Assembly: GCA_030841965.1 (NCBI GenBank)
Contig: JAUUSJ010000102.1
Location: 1-15,229 of the forward strand
Length of the DNA stretch: 15,229 nucleotides
Source: Blautia sp.
Lineage (GTDB): Bacteria; Bacillota; Clostridia; Lachnospirales; Lachnospiraceae
Reading direction: 5' to 3'
Under the pieces are notes generated by a model. The model made no database searches. It was not told the DNA's origin and was given only the letters and a program-made list of their open reading frames with translations. This document shows positions 7,212-13,617 of this stretch, in pieces (position 1 is the stretch's first letter; every line of letters starts with the position of its first letter). The position numbers were made by a program, and so were the translations under genes.

Positions 7212-7378
7212 TTAAATTCTATAAAGCTTTACTAGCATACAACAAAGAAAATCTCGAATTTTATAAAGTTTTTCCAGTAAACAACAAAGAAATTCGCAAA
7301 TCTTATAAAGTTTTCCAGTAAACAGCAAAAAGATTTTCAAACCTTATAAAGTTTTCCAGTATACAGTAAAGAGAGTCC
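7212..7378. repeat. Four tandem 41-42 bp repeats
   Basis: TATAAAG recurs at 7220, 7262, 7304 and 7345, each followed by a CCAGTAAACA- or CCAGTATACA-like block and then AAAGA. The last unit runs into the outer stem of hairpin copy 3. On the minus strand the unit contains CTGTATACTGG, which matches the border after the outer stem of copy 4 (CTGTGTACTGG). Copy 5 has only one such unit. Confidence 0.85.
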
Positions 7379-7559
7379 AAAGATATGTCCTCAAAAAACG
7401 ATAGAGAGTGGAGCGGTTTTTCGATATACTTAGCTTTGCCGCTGGAGCACTGTTTGAGCACCAACGGTGCGAGTTTGCGGGAGGCGGCAAAAATCAGCGT
7501 ATGTCGAAAAACCGTGGGAACGAACGTGTTTTTTGAGGACATATCTTTGGACTCTCTTT
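7368..7559 (-). repeat. Large hairpin repeat, copy 3 (complete, perfect 32-bp outer stem)
   Basis: The outer arms 7368-7399 and 7528-7559 are perfect reverse complements over 32 bp, yet their sequence differs from the outer stems of copies 2 and 4 except for an ATATG core and a terminal AAAC. Core stem 1 here is CGGTTTTTCGA (7414-7424) with TCGAAAAACCG (7504-7514): both partners of one base pair differ from copy 2. Core stem 2 is TTTGCCGC (7435-7442) with GCGGCAAA (7484-7491). The apex contains GCACC / GGTGC. It sits between the carrier-protein and ligase genes, 55 nt past the carrier stop codon. Confidence 0.93.
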
Positions 7560-7614
7560 GCGTCTGTTCCCACTTTCCACATCCTATTGCTTACTCCATC
7601 TTTTACTGTCTAAC

Positions 7615-7848
7615 CTACGCCTCACTAGAAAGCTTTTCCAAATAATTCACCGCTTCCTCTACCGTGCGAATATCAGAGACCTCCTGTTGGTCAATTTCTA
7701 CATCAAACTCATCTTCAAGCTCTCCGAGCATACTCATAAAGTCAAAAGAAGTGAATCCAAGGTCTTCCATAAAACGGGATTCCATCTTTACATCGGATGG
7801 CTCAACTTCTACATAATTACAAATGATATCTACTAATTTCTCAAACAT
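7615..7848 (-). CDS. Acyl carrier protein
   Basis: A 77-residue acidic carrier protein. The phosphopantetheine site is Ser34 in DLGFTSFDFM, at the start of helix II, with TSF in place of the common DSL. The rest (FEKLVDIICNYVEVEP..., GELEDEFDVEI, VEEAVNYLEKL) follows the four-helix ACP pattern. The ATG at 7848 is chosen over an upstream ATG at 7890 because GGAGG lies 7 nt before it and the upstream 14 residues are not ACP-like. It lies between the condensation enzyme and the ligase on the same strand and probably carries the activated acyl group between them. It is not in a fatty-acid synthesis cluster. No phosphopantetheinyl transferase is in the window. Two repeated hairpin blocks fill its 5' leader region. 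Confidence 0.92.
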   Translation of the reverse strand: MFEKLVDIICNYVEVEPSDVKMESRFMEDLGFTSFDFMSMLGELEDEFDVEIDQQEVSDIRTVEEAVNYLEKLSSEA

Positions 7849-7887
7849 GATTTTTCCTCCAATTATTTCCAAACTATTTAACATTCT

Positions 7888-7992
7888 CACTCTAAGCTAT
7901 CGCTTTCCGTGCTCATACCGCTTAGTCCGTCAAATATCTGTACATCTGTGGAAGCAGGCTTCCCCATCTGCACAGCTGCTTGACGGAGCTTT
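7888..7992. repeat. 105-bp direct repeat, unit A
   Basis: Nearly identical to 8054-8158, offset 166 bp, with about three differences. Contains the stem CTAAGC (7892-7897) / GCTTAG, then a larger hairpin with outer arms TCCGTCAA / TTGACGGA and inner GGAAGC / GCTTCC. It lies in the intergenic space upstream of the carrier-protein gene. Short reading frames through it are repeated with it and are not credible genes. Confidence 0.9.
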
Positions 7993-8006
7993 TAATATCC
8001 ATGAAA

Positions 8007-8045
8007 GCTGATTGCTTCGCATTGCATGCTCCCGCAATCACCAGC
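8007..8045. repeat. Mini-hairpin between the two direct repeats
   Basis: Outer arms GATTGC (8010-8015) / GCAATC (8034-8039), inner arms GCAT (8019-8022) / ATGC (8026-8029), 3-nt loop, and an internal loop of 3 versus 4 nt. The same architecture recurs at 11436-11467. Confidence 0.75.
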
Positions 8046-8053
8046 AGTATTCC

Positions 8054-8158
8054 CACTCCAAGCTATCGCTTTCCGTGCTCATACCGCTTAGTCCGTCAAA
8101 TATCTGTACATCTGTGGAAGCAAGCTTCCCCATCTGCACAGCTACTTGACGGAGCTTT
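8054..8158. repeat. 105-bp direct repeat, unit B
   Basis: Second copy of the block at 7888-7992, with the same TCCGTCAA / TTGACGGA hairpin; the inner palindrome is GGAAGC-AA-GCTTCC. It ends six bases before the condensation gene's stop codon. With unit A and the mini-hairpin it fills the gap between the condensation and carrier-protein genes. Confidence 0.9.
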
Positions 8159-8163
8159 CATGA

Positions 8164-9570
8164 TTAAATCAATTTTATAATATCGCCGATTGGCATGTCA
8201 GGATTTTCGATTCCCTTGAACATAATTTTGCAAAGATAATAGTAAAGATACTCTAACTGCTCTCTGGACACTGCCTTTACCTGATGCTCAAAATTAAAAT
8301 CGAGTCCATTATCTTCTGGGCGGTGCATAACTGTCAAGTACATAGCTTGTGTCGTAGCGCCGTTTGGATACCATTTTGTTTTATAACGGATATCTCCAAG
8401 CTTGTCCAACCCTTTTTCTTTTAATGTCAATGGCTGATAAGTCAGAGCCATTGGCTCATAAGTCTCTCCTGGAGCAGCAGCTGGATATTTCTGTCCGCGG
8501 TAGGCAAAATAAGCTACAGGGTCAAAATTTGCATGGCGGAAATACTGATTTTGCAAGTCACGAATCTCATAAATTCCCTCAAGGAAAGTTTTGTCCTCAG
8601 AGATAATTGTACGGAATGGGAAAGAATGGATTCTTGTTCCACCGGATTTCTTCTCTTTTAATGTTGCTCTTCTCGCAATTGCTGTATTGATAGATACATC
8701 ATCATTTCCATTTTGTTTTTGGAAATAGGTACGAAGTCCCATCAAAAGTAGGCAGACGAGAGATACATGATATTTCTCGCAGAAATCCATCAATCGTGAG
8801 GTAGGCTCTTCCTCGAGATGGAAAATATCGAGTGCGGAATCAACGGAGTCGGAGACATTGATTGCGGCGCGGAGTTTTGGATTATTGCAGCGTTTACGTT
8901 CTGCCTCAAGAGTGCCAGTACCATCAATTCCGTTATAAATAGGCTCAGATGAATCAATGATTTTATGGAAAAATTCCTCATCACGGCTTTTTGCCTTGGA
9001 ACCAGCCTCGTAGGCTAAATCTCTTTGTAATTGTTCTATGTAAGATGTCATATCCTTTGGATAAGGAACACCCTCGTACATCGTATTACAGTAAAGCTCA
9101 ATAATATCTTTTAAGAAGCAGATAAGAGATTGGGCATCCATTGTCATATGGTCTACGAGTAAATAAACTCCAGAAAATCCGTCGGAGGTTTTAATCATAA
9201 CAATACGGTTCAGAGGAGAATCTGCATGCTCAAATGGTACTTGTGTCCATTTTCTCATGGTTTTCTCAGCTTCCTCCATTGTCTTATCTGTGAAATCTAC
9301 AAACTCGATATCACGTTCTTCCTTGTCGACAACGTACTGATACCAGTTTCCATCCTCATCTGGTGTAAAGCGAACACGCATAGCCTCGCAGCGGTCATAT
9401 GCTTTATAGATAGATTGTTTTAATACTTCAAAATCAAGCTCAACCTCAATCGTTAAGCTTGTACCGATATTTAATACTTCTTTTTTAGGACAGAAATCCA
9501 GATAGAAAAGATGGAATTTCTGTGCGACAGTTAATGGATATACGGGATAACCGTTTTTTGTTTTCATCAT
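8164..9570 (-). CDS. Stand-alone condensation-domain acyltransferase
   Basis: A 468-residue single-domain protein of the chloramphenicol-acetyltransferase-like / NRPS condensation superfamily. Such enzymes join a carrier-bound acyl group to an amine or alcohol. YPLTVAQKFHLFY near residue 10 matches motif C1, and RCEAMRVRF (60-68) matches C2. The active-site motif is DHMTMDA (140-146), in which the catalytic His141 and Asp145 of HHxxxDG are kept but the first His is Asp and the Gly is Ala. No adenylation or carrier domain is fused; those are separate genes downstream. Start: AAGGAG lies 7 nt before the ATG at 9570 (or 9567), better than an upstream ATG at 9615. The acceptor is unknown. A polyketide-associated or wax-ester-like acyltransferase with the same fold is an alternative. 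Confidence 0.9.
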   Translation of the reverse strand: MMKTKNGYPVYPLTVAQKFHLFYLDFCPKKEVLNIGTSLTIEVELDFEVLKQSIYKAYDRCEAMRVRFTPDEDGNWYQYVVDKEERDIEFVDFTDKTMEEAEKTMRKWTQVPFEHADSPLNRIVMIKTSDGFSGVYLLVDHMTMDAQSLICFLKDIIELYCNTMYEGVPYPKDMTSYIEQLQRDLAYEAGSKAKSRDEEFFHKIIDSSEPIYNGIDGTGTLEAERKRCNNPKLRAAINVSDSVDSALDIFHLEEEPTSRLMDFCEKYHVSLVCLLLMGLRTYFQKQNGNDDVSINTAIARRATLKEKKSGGTRIHSFPFRTIISEDKTFLEGIYEIRDLQNQYFRHANFDPVAYFAYRGQKYPAAAPGETYEPMALTYQPLTLKEKGLDKLGDIRYKTKWYPNGATTQAMYLTVMHRPEDNGLDFNFEHQVKAVSREQLEYLYYYLCKIMFKGIENPDMPIGDIIKLI

Positions 9571-9774
9571 TATAATACTCCTTACTGTGAAAGTTTTGTC
9601 ATGCGGTATATGCATGAGAAATGAAGTTTCACTTATCGTAATACCTACGTCAGCAGGCTTGTTTCTTTTTCTTTATTATGGTCTGCATGAGCAGACAGTT
9701 ACTATGAGTTGCTAATATACTGTACTGTTTTTATTTTGCATTATAGTTTATCTGAAATTGAGTGATATAGTATA
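9571..9774. other. Intergenic region with a small hairpin
   Basis: About 200 nt between the hydrolase and condensation genes. It contains GTCTGC-ATGA-GCAGAC (9681-9696), not followed by a T-run on either strand. A TATAAT-like box is visible on the minus strand but without a matching -35, so I do not call a promoter. Confidence 0.4.
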
Positions 9775-10716
9775 CTAGCAATATTTTTCAATAAATTCAT
9801 CCAATGCTTTTTCATAAGCAGCGGTGTCTTTATAGTAGCTTTCCCCGTGGGCGGCTCCCTCGACAATTAATTTCTGCTTTGGCGAGGCACAGTTTTTATA
9901 AATGATCTCACACATTTCACAAGGCACAAATGTGTCAGAAGAACCGTGAATGAGTAAAATCGGAACAGTGGCTTTTCTCACCTCTCTGGCTGCATTGCAT
10001 TCGTCCAATCCATATCCAGCTTTATGCTGATTTACGATATCTGTGATTTGCATCATTGGGAAGGCTGGAAGATGGTACATCGAGCGAAGCACGTGAGTGA
10101 ATACTTCCTTTGGAGAAGTAAATCCACAGTCTGAGATGATTCCCTTTACCTGTCTTGGCAGAGCTAATCCGCTTGCCATCAGTACGGTTGCTCCTCCCAT
10201 CGAAGTTCCGTGTAGTAAGATTTCGCAATCTTCTTTGCAAGTATGGATAACCCAGTCAATCCATTTTAGGGCATCCTTGCGGTCGAGACAGCCGAAACCG
10301 ATATAAGTTCCCTCACTCTGTCCGTGAGCGCGCTCATCGACAAGCAACATGGAATATCCATGTTTGATATAATAATCGGAGAGTCCGCAATAATCGCTCA
10401 ATCCCTGGCTTGTATAGCCGTGGAAACAGATAACGATTTTTTTGGAATCTTTATATGGAAACCAAGTTGCGTGAAGCTTTAAATTATCGAAAGAGCGGAT
10501 ATAAATATCTTCGTGTGGCTGTTTCATCAAGTATTTTTTTCGCTTTTCAATCATTGGAAAGTACTGGGTCCAGTCTGTTCCAGCCATTTTCATTGTGCGC
10601 TCCACTTTTGCATTATTTCGCTTCATTGTTCTGCGGTAAAGATATGCAGAGCCACCTAATTCTGCAGCGGTCAAAAGACCAGTGAGAACAGCAGCTTTTT
10701 TCATTATATTTTGCAT
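9775..10716 (-). CDS. Membrane-anchored alpha/beta hydrolase
   Basis: A 313-residue serine hydrolase. Residues 7-27 form one hydrophobic segment flanked by lysines and YRR, with no clear cleavage site, so it is probably an N-terminal anchor. The oxyanion region is CFHGYTS (97-103), the nucleophile Ser172 is in GTSMGG, Asp261 in HGSSDTFVP and His290 in GAAHGES; the triad is complete. This resembles the BAAT/peptidase-S9-like esterases common in Clostridia. The ATG at 10716 has AAGGAG 11 nt upstream; an internal ATG at 10704 is possible. It lies 83 nt after the SCP2 gene and is probably co-transcribed with it. It may act as an esterase, thioesterase or lipase on the cluster's lipid substrate or product; the substrate is inferred, not seen. 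Confidence 0.9.
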   Translation of the reverse strand: MQNIMKKAAVLTGLLTAAELGGSAYLYRRTMKRNNAKVERTMKMAGTDWTQYFPMIEKRKKYLMKQPHEDIYIRSFDNLKLHATWFPYKDSKKIVICFHGYTSQGLSDYCGLSDYYIKHGYSMLLVDERAHGQSEGTYIGFGCLDRKDALKWIDWVIHTCKEDCEILLHGTSMGGATVLMASGLALPRQVKGIISDCGFTSPKEVFTHVLRSMYHLPAFPMMQITDIVNQHKAGYGLDECNAAREVRKATVPILLIHGSSDTFVPCEMCEIIYKNCASPKQKLIVEGAAHGESYYKDTAAYEKALDEFIEKYC

Positions 10717-10799
10717 TTAACTAGCATCTCCTTTTGATATTAGATTGCTTTGTATATGGATTTTGCAATCCTTAAAAACAGTCATATTTTACAAGTTTA

Positions 10800-11129
10800 T
10801 TATCGTTTTCTCTTAATAAGTTCGTTTAATTTTAATGCCTTATCAAAATCTCCCTCTACTTTTAGTTTTTGAATCGTAAAAGCAAGTACAGGGTCTAATT
10901 TTCCAGAGACGATATCTTTGAAAGTCTCGGCGCTGGCTGTGAAAACGACATCATGGTCGAAATATTCGTAAGGTTCGATATATAGTTTTCCGTCTTTTAT
11001 CTCGATATAGAAAATTCCAGCGGCATCCCCTGTAATATTGATTTGATAGGCAAGATGCTCTCCGATATCGCTCACATCTGTATTCATAAAATCTGTTTTT
11101 ATACTTGAAAAATATTCTGCATAAGTCAT
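10800..11129 (-). CDS. SCP2 sterol-binding domain protein
   Basis: A 109-residue protein made of a single SCP-2-like lipid-binding domain. It shows the typical pattern: an early strand pair YQINITGDAAGIFYIEIKDGKL, the DVVFTASAETFKDIVSGKLDP segment, and the C-terminal KLKVEGDFDKALKLNEL. These domains bind fatty acyl groups or other hydrophobic ligands in a tunnel. The ATG at 11129 is preceded by GGAGG at 8 nt and preferred over a TTG at 11144. It is the first gene after the TetR-type operators, so it leads the cluster. Its role as a lipid carrier or chaperone for the pathway is inferred from position and family. Confidence 0.88.
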   Translation of the reverse strand: MTYAEYFSSIKTDFMNTDVSDIGEHLAYQINITGDAAGIFYIEIKDGKLYIEPYEYFDHDVVFTASAETFKDIVSGKLDPVLAFTIQKLKVEGDFDKALKLNELIKRKR

Positions 11130-11209
11130 ATTCTTATCCTCCAATATAGTGATGTCTATGCTTAGACATATTAGTTTCGGTGAAAGTCAATATTGTGAAT
11201 CGACATATT

Positions 11210-11224
11210 TCGACCAGTGGTCGA
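11210..11224. promoter_or_regulatory. Palindromic operator 1 (TetR-type)
   Basis: TCGACCAGTGGTCGA is a perfect 7-bp palindrome around one central base, typical of TetR-family operators. It lies downstream of the predicted start of the SCP2 promoter, 45 bp centre-to-centre from operator 2. Confidence 0.8.
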
Positions 11225-11239
11225 TTTCACCTTGATGTA

Positions 11240-11269
11240 ATAATAGCATATTTTTCGACCATTGGTCAA
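11240..11269 (-). promoter_or_regulatory. Promoter of the SCP2-led gene cluster
   Basis: On the minus strand, -35 TTGACC (11269-11264), 18-nt spacer, -10 TATTAT (11245-11240). The -35 lies inside operator 2, and operator 1 follows the start site, so a bound repressor would block initiation. Confidence 0.75.
11255..11269. promoter_or_regulatory. Palindromic operator 2 (TetR-type)
   Basis: TCGACCATTGGTCAA matches operator 1 except at the centre and one arm position. It covers the -35 of the SCP2 promoter. Confidence 0.78.
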
Positions 11270-11327
11270 CTTACTTTCCTAACAAAACATAACGAAAGTT
11301 TTTCGATTTTTCTGTGAATATTTCTAG

Positions 11328-11357
11328 TTGTATTTTTCTTTTTTTTTATGATATACT
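11328..11357 (+). promoter_or_regulatory. Probable promoter of the TetR gene
   Basis: -35 TTGTAT (11328-11333), 18-nt spacer, -10 TATACT (11352-11357). It would give a leader of almost 190 nt containing the mini-hairpin at 11436-11467. No operator copy overlaps it, so autoregulation is not evident. Confidence 0.5.
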
Positions 11358-11435
11358 AAAAATCTATGGCTAATGTATAAAGATTATATATAGATGATGT
11401 TGTGGTCAAAAGGTTTTTTGTCCCCTTATGATACC

Positions 11436-11467
11436 GAATTGCTCCGCATAATATGCTGCCGCAATTC
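11436..11467. repeat. Mini-hairpin in the TetR leader
   Basis: Outer arms GAATTGC / GCAATTC, inner GCAT / ATGC, 3-nt loop, internal loop 3 versus 4 nt. It has the same design as 8007-8045 with the outer stem lengthened by a matched base pair. No T-tract follows. Confidence 0.75.
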
Positions 11468-11550
11468 TCATATAGATATATTTGGAAAACGTAGTGTAGA
11501 AGGAATCAGAAAATGTAGTATAGAATAGAAGGGAGGGAGGCTCTCCTCTC

Positions 11551-12216
11551 ATGACAAAAGTCGCGAGTGTCCGAGCCGAAATGATAATGAAAAATCGTAT
11601 AAAATATAACCAAATTTTGGATGCTCTTCAGGAACTATTAAAAGAACGGGAGATTAGCTCTATCTCAGTGAGTGAGATTGCACATAAGGCAGGAATTGGA
11701 AAGGGAAGTATCTATTATTATTTTCCATCGAAAGAAGCGATTTTGGATGCTCTTATCGAGCGAAATTATGAGCAGTCACTTCAGACCGCAAAAAACTTGG
11801 CAAAGCAGACGGAGGTGTCTCCGTTTACTCGCATGGCGATGTTATTTCAGGTATGTAGAAGTTCCTCTGAATTTTTGCGACAGGGAAGCATGGCATCTGA
11901 GTTGGACGGAGATAATGCGAAAAATTTCCAAGAAAAAGCATTTCTCCATCAAAAATATATTAAATATCTAGTCTCAGAATTAAAGCCTGTACTGACTGAG
12001 ATTATTAAGCAGGGAGTAGATATGGGTGTGATTCAGTTTGAATATCCGGCAGCGTTGGCAGAGATAGTATTGATTGTTTTATCTGTTAAGATGGATAACT
12101 ATCTGATTCCTGCGACAGCAGAGGAGGTAGATGAGACAATCCATGGTCTGATAACTCTCCTCGAGAAGGGAACAGATAATCCTCCCGGCTCTTTGGATTT
12201 TTTGACATTATTTTAG
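11551..12216 (+). CDS. TetR/AcrR-family transcriptional regulator
   Basis: A 221-residue regulator with the TetR N-terminal helix-turn-helix at about 38-62 (SVSEIAHKAGIGKGSIYYYFPSKEAIL) and a variable helical ligand-binding part (about 75-205). It is divergent from the SCP2-led cluster, whose promoter carries two matching palindromes. The simplest reading is a local repressor released by a small hydrophobic ligand such as an acyl compound; the ligand is inferred. The ATG follows a GGGAGGGAGG purine run by 10 nt. That run could pair with the CTCTCCTCTC just before the ATG, so translation may be damped. Its 3' end faces the LysR gene with only 43 nt between and no clear terminator. Confidence 0.92.
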   Translation: MTKVASVRAEMIMKNRIKYNQILDALQELLKEREISSISVSEIAHKAGIGKGSIYYYFPSKEAILDALIERNYEQSLQTAKNLAKQTEVSPFTRMAMLFQVCRSSSEFLRQGSMASELDGDNAKNFQEKAFLHQKYIKYLVSELKPVLTEIIKQGVDMGVIQFEYPAALAEIVLIVLSVKMDNYLIPATAEEVDETIHGLITLLEKGTDNPPGSLDFLTLF

Positions 12217-12259
12217 GAGGAAGGGCAGAGATTCTCGCTATTTGTCTCTTCTTAGGGCA

Positions 12260-13174
12260 TTATCTATATAATTTGGGTGTCATCTCCTTAAAAAGCTCGA
12301 TAAGAGTCTCAAGTTGACGGTGCAGATAAAGGTTTTTATGGTGTACAAGGCAGATTTGTCTTGTTCCGTGGATATTATTGATATCAAAATAGGTGATTTC
12401 TTGGCCACCATAGTTTTGTTTTTTGTAAATTTCAGGTACAATTGAGATGCCGAGCTGTTGTTTTACACAGACAATAGCGGTCTCAAGGGCATGACAGGTA
12501 ATCCGAATATTTGGATGGAAATTGACAGAGTCAAAGATTTTCTTTGTCATACTTCCGATAAAATGTTCGGGAGATAATAAAATAAATGGAAAGTCTGATA
12601 AGGTTTCCAGAGAAATGGGATAGTTAGTTTCACATTTTTCTGGAAATTTTTTTATATAGTTTGAGGGGATGGCTAGTACTAGTTTTTCCTCTATCAGGAG
12701 ATGACTTTCGTAATTTATCGTGTCGGTATGGGCGATATCGATGATAAAATCTACTTGTTCGTTTTCGAGTAGTTTTTTTAAGGTATAGGTGGGCTCCTCT
12801 ATGATGGAGATTTCACTTTGAGGGTAGAGGGCGGAAAATTGCTCCAAAATAGGTGGGAGAAGAATAGGGCTTCGGTGAGGGCTGATGCCAATGCGGATGA
12901 GATGACGAAGCTCGTTGGAGATGTCATTTAATTTTACTGAGAGTTGTTTTTTTGAGTTCAAAGTGGAGACGGCCCAGTCGCGGAAGAGGAGACCGGCGTA
13001 GGTTAAGGTAAGTACTCCGTTTTTTCTCTCAAATAGAGTTGTGTTTAATTCCTTTTCGAGAGAGTGGATGCTAAGGGAGAGGGATGGTTGGGAAATATAG
13101 AGCTTTTCTGCGGCTCTTGTGATGTTTTTTTCTTCGGCTACGGTGATGATGTATTGTAGTTGATTCCAGTTCAT
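12260..13174 (-). CDS. LysR-family transcriptional regulator
   Basis: A 304-residue protein with an N-terminal winged helix-turn-helix (AAEKLYISQPSLSLSIHSLEKELNTTLFERK, about 20-51) and a C-terminal substrate-binding fold of about 210 residues, the normal LysR length. AAGGAG lies 10 nt before the ATG. LysR genes usually control a divergent neighbour. Here the divergent side holds hairpin repeat copy 4 and then the HipA-like gene 444 nt away, so the target is uncertain. It is convergent with the TetR gene. Its promoter would have to lie in or beyond the repeat, and none is clear in the 40 nt before the gene. Its effector and target cannot be named. Confidence 0.92.
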   Translation of the reverse strand: MNWNQLQYIITVAEEKNITRAAEKLYISQPSLSLSIHSLEKELNTTLFERKNGVLTLTYAGLLFRDWAVSTLNSKKQLSVKLNDISNELRHLIRIGISPHRSPILLPPILEQFSALYPQSEISIIEEPTYTLKKLLENEQVDFIIDIAHTDTINYESHLLIEEKLVLAIPSNYIKKFPEKCETNYPISLETLSDFPFILLSPEHFIGSMTKKIFDSVNFHPNIRITCHALETAIVCVKQQLGISIVPEIYKKQNYGGQEITYFDINNIHGTRQICLVHHKNLYLHRQLETLIELFKEMTPKLYR

Positions 13175-13210
13175 TATGGTAAAGCTCCTTATGTTTATAG
13201 TAATTGAGGG

Positions 13211-13425
13211 GGACGCCGAGAGAGCCAGTCAATATATGTGCCGTAAACACGTTCGTTCCCACGATTTTTCGACATACGCTGATTTTTGTCGCTTCCCGCA
13301 AACTCGCGCCTTCGGCACTCAAACAGTGCTCCAGCGACAAAGCTAAGTATATCGAAAAATCGCTCCACTCTCTATCGTTTACGGCGCATATATTGACTGG
13401 CTCTCTCGGCTGTGTACTGGCGAAG
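13211..13425 (+). repeat. Large hairpin repeat, copy 4 (complete, 34-bp outer stem)
   Basis: The outer arms 13215-13248 and 13377-13410 pair over 34 positions with a single T opposite G, at the same place as in copy 2. Their sequence is unrelated to the outer stems of copies 2 and 3 apart from the ATATG and AAAC parts. Core stem 1 is CGATTTTTCGA (13262-13272) / TCGAAAAATCG (13352-13362). Core stem 2 is TTTGTCGC (13285-13292) / GCGACAAA (13334-13341), where both partners of one pair differ from copies 2 and 3. The border CTGTGTACTGGCGAA follows. It lies between the divergent LysR and HipA-like genes. Confidence 0.93.
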
Positions 13426-13539
13426 TACGGGGAAATATTTGTTTTTATTTGTATTTGATAATGTGAATATTTCTTTTATTCAATATATTATAGTTTATTT
13501 TATTTTTTATGTCTACTTTTTTTGCTCTGAGGGTTTTCG

Positions 13540-13569
13540 TTGACAAGAGGAAATTTCTCGGGATATAAT
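13540..13569 (+). promoter_or_regulatory. Strong promoter of the HipA-like gene
   Basis: Consensus -35 TTGACA (13540-13545) and -10 TATAAT (13564-13569) with an 18-nt spacer. The spacer contains GAGGAAATTTCTC (13547-13559), a near-perfect palindrome that could be an operator. Predicted start is near 13576. Confidence 0.8.
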
Positions 13570-13617
13570 GATAAGAAATCAGAAGAGGGATGGATATAGA
13601 GAAATGAGGTGAGATGG

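Noticed and set aside
7888..8158. Integron attC-like sites
   Set aside because: No integrase, no gene-cassette pattern, and arms do not show the attC core sites.
7823..8180. Two short ORFs encoding nearly the same peptide
   Set aside because: The similarity comes from the 105-bp direct repeat; both run antisense to the cluster with no start signals.
5538..9570. Calling the cluster an NRPS
   Set aside because: No multidomain protein, no thioesterase domain, and the ligase resembles acyl-acid ligases in a one-domain layout; only discrete acyl activation and transfer is supported.
9681..9696. Hairpin as a terminator inside the cluster
   Set aside because: Only a 6-bp stem and no T-tract on either strand.
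12217..12259. Terminator between the convergent TetR and LysR genes
   Set aside because: Only a weak 5-bp AGAGA/TCTCT pairing with a long loop and no T-tract.
13609..13617. GTG at 13609 as start of the HipA-like gene
   Set aside because: It overlaps the AGGTGA ribosome site, which is correctly spaced for the TTG at 13618.
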